Assembly: GCA_949987705.1 (NCBI GenBank) | Contig: OX465281.1 | Span: 199,999,112 to 200,063,111, forward strand | DNA: 64,000 nucleotides | Origin: Thereva unica | Taxonomy: Eukaryota; Arthropoda; Insecta; Diptera; Therevidae | Reading direction: 5' to 3' | Shown here: positions 63,349 to 64,000 of the stretch, one piece after another | How positions within the stretch are numbered: position 1 is the stretch's first letter | Layout of the letters: every line of letters starts with the position of its first letter | The notes under the pieces: generated by a model | What the model was told of the DNA's origin: nothing | The model's database searches: none | The model's input: the letters and a program-made list of their open reading frames with translations, nothing else | Program-made: the position numbers and the translations under genes

Positions 63349-64000
63349 TCATGAGACAACAAATAGACTCCTTTTAAGCAGGGCTTTGTTAGTGCTTACG
63401 CTAAAAACATTAATATTTTTATTTACATTAATGAACATGCGATTAACAGGCTCAAATCGGCCATAATTGGTGTTAGAGGAGTTGATGTGTAAGAGCGGTG
63501 GTCCTCTCAGATTGTATCGGCTCTCTCTAAACGACGCACGGCGCCTTAGAAAACCTGAGTCGACACGTCCATTAAGAAGCTGGTGGACGAAAACAACATC
63601 GGCCACCTCACGACGCTTGTGGAGAGTGTTTAAGTTGAGTAACTTAAGTCGGTATTCATATGGTGGAAGAATTAAAGGGTCTTCCCAAGGAAGGTGATTC
63701 AATGCGAATCGAACGAACCTACGTTGAACCGACTCAATTTTTCCAACATGCGAAGAATAGTGAGGAGACCAAACCTGGGACGCATATTCAAGTAAAGGTC
63801 TGACAAGGGAAATGTAGAGGTGTTTAGTGATCAGGGTGCTGTTAAATTCTTTGGACCACCTTTTTATAAAACCCAAGACTAAGCTGCTCTTGGAAGAAAT
63901 ATAGTTGATATGACTAGAAAAGTCCAGCTTGGTGTCAAATCTAATCCCGAGATCTTTGACAAAATTAACACGGGGGACACCCTCACTAGAAAATGAGTAG
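63349..64000 (-). CDS. Non-LTR family D RT C-terminus, cut by window edge
   Basis: Open from the window end to a stop at 63349. The frame reads SSEGVPRVNFVKDLGIRFDT, KLDFSSHINYISSKSSLVLG and FIKRWSKEF, then YISLVRPLLEYASQVWSPHY, VQRRFVRFALNHLPWEDPL, YRLKLLNLNTLHKRREVADV, FRESRYNLRGPPLLHINSS and ALLKRSLFVVS. This is the thumb and C-terminal part of a jockey/CR1-type RT; the catalytic box lies beyond the window. Its 3' untranslated region (63213-63348) ends at the (TA)n tract. It is the best copy of the family also seen at 2.0-2.5 and 13.9-14.4 kb. Confidence 0.88.
   Translation of the reverse strand, partial: YSFSSEGVPRVNFVKDLGIRFDTKLDFSSHINYISSKSSLVLGFIKRWSKEFNSTLITKHLYISLVRPLLEYASQVWSPHYSSHVGKIESVQRRFVRFALNHLPWEDPLILPPYEYRLKLLNLNTLHKRREVADVVFVHQLLNGRVDSGFLRRRASFRESRYNLRGPPLLHINSSNTNYGRFEPVNRMFINVNKNINVFSVSTNKALLKRSLFVVS

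Overview
The window is eukaryotic, AT-rich and made almost entirely of transposable elements and their debris. The element mix (Mdg3-like Gypsy LTR element, LOA-type and jockey/CR1-like non-LTR elements, RTE-like remnants, PIF/Harbinger, hAT and foldback elements) and short introns with a CTAAT branch site suggest an insect, probably a dipteran with a repeat-rich genome. I see no convincing host gene, no rRNA or tRNA gene and no CRISPR array. The only candidate for a host-like gene is a HARBI1-type transposase that runs off the left edge.

Layout. 0-1.3 kb: HARBI1-like transposase, minus strand. 1.3-6.6 kb: a MITE and decayed non-LTR fragments, one split by a long-TIR element, then a ~140-bp tandem-repeat element. 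6.6-11.7 kb: remains of a ZMYM1-like hAT element invaded by a 1.6-kb foldback, a Harbinger MITE and a non-LTR 3' fragment that itself carries a hAT MITE. 12-21 kb: a Harbinger MITE, non-LTR fragments, a non-LTR element with one stop codon (14.6-17.6 kb), a hAT C-terminal relic, an RTE-like relic and a long-TIR MITE. 21-31 kb: mostly unassigned AT-rich DNA with an endonuclease relic split by a hAT MITE, a decayed foldback with two nested insertions, and a second copy of the tandem-repeat element. 31-40 kb: a 5'-truncated non-LTR element, a MITE, a nearly complete LOA-type element with ORF1 and ORF2, and a second ORF1 relic behind it.

43.7-56.6 kb is the centrepiece: a Gypsy-type LTR retrotransposon with two 480-bp LTRs that differ at 2 positions, a 4-bp target duplication (ATAC), a tRNA-Leu-type primer site and a polypurine tract. 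It has been invaded three times: by a 3.1-kb Harbinger transposon (TTA duplication) just before gag, by a non-LTR element inside pol between the reverse transcriptase and RNase H (which itself carries a poly(A) insert), and by a 218-bp RTE-like 3' tail at the end of pol (12-bp duplication). The non-LTR insertion is in frame with pol, so one open frame of 1229 codons runs from Gypsy protease and RT into a non-LTR endonuclease and RT. The Gypsy element is no longer autonomous: gag has an early stop, a zinc-knuckle cysteine is replaced, and integrase has a deletion and frameshift.

56.6-64 kb: a LOA fragment with ORF1 fused to endonuclease by a deletion, a region bounded by inverted AACCACG-type repeats, a 1.1-kb foldback between two long (TA)n tracts, and a non-LTR RT 3' end that runs off the right edge. 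All functional calls rest on reading motifs and repeats by eye; no database search was possible.
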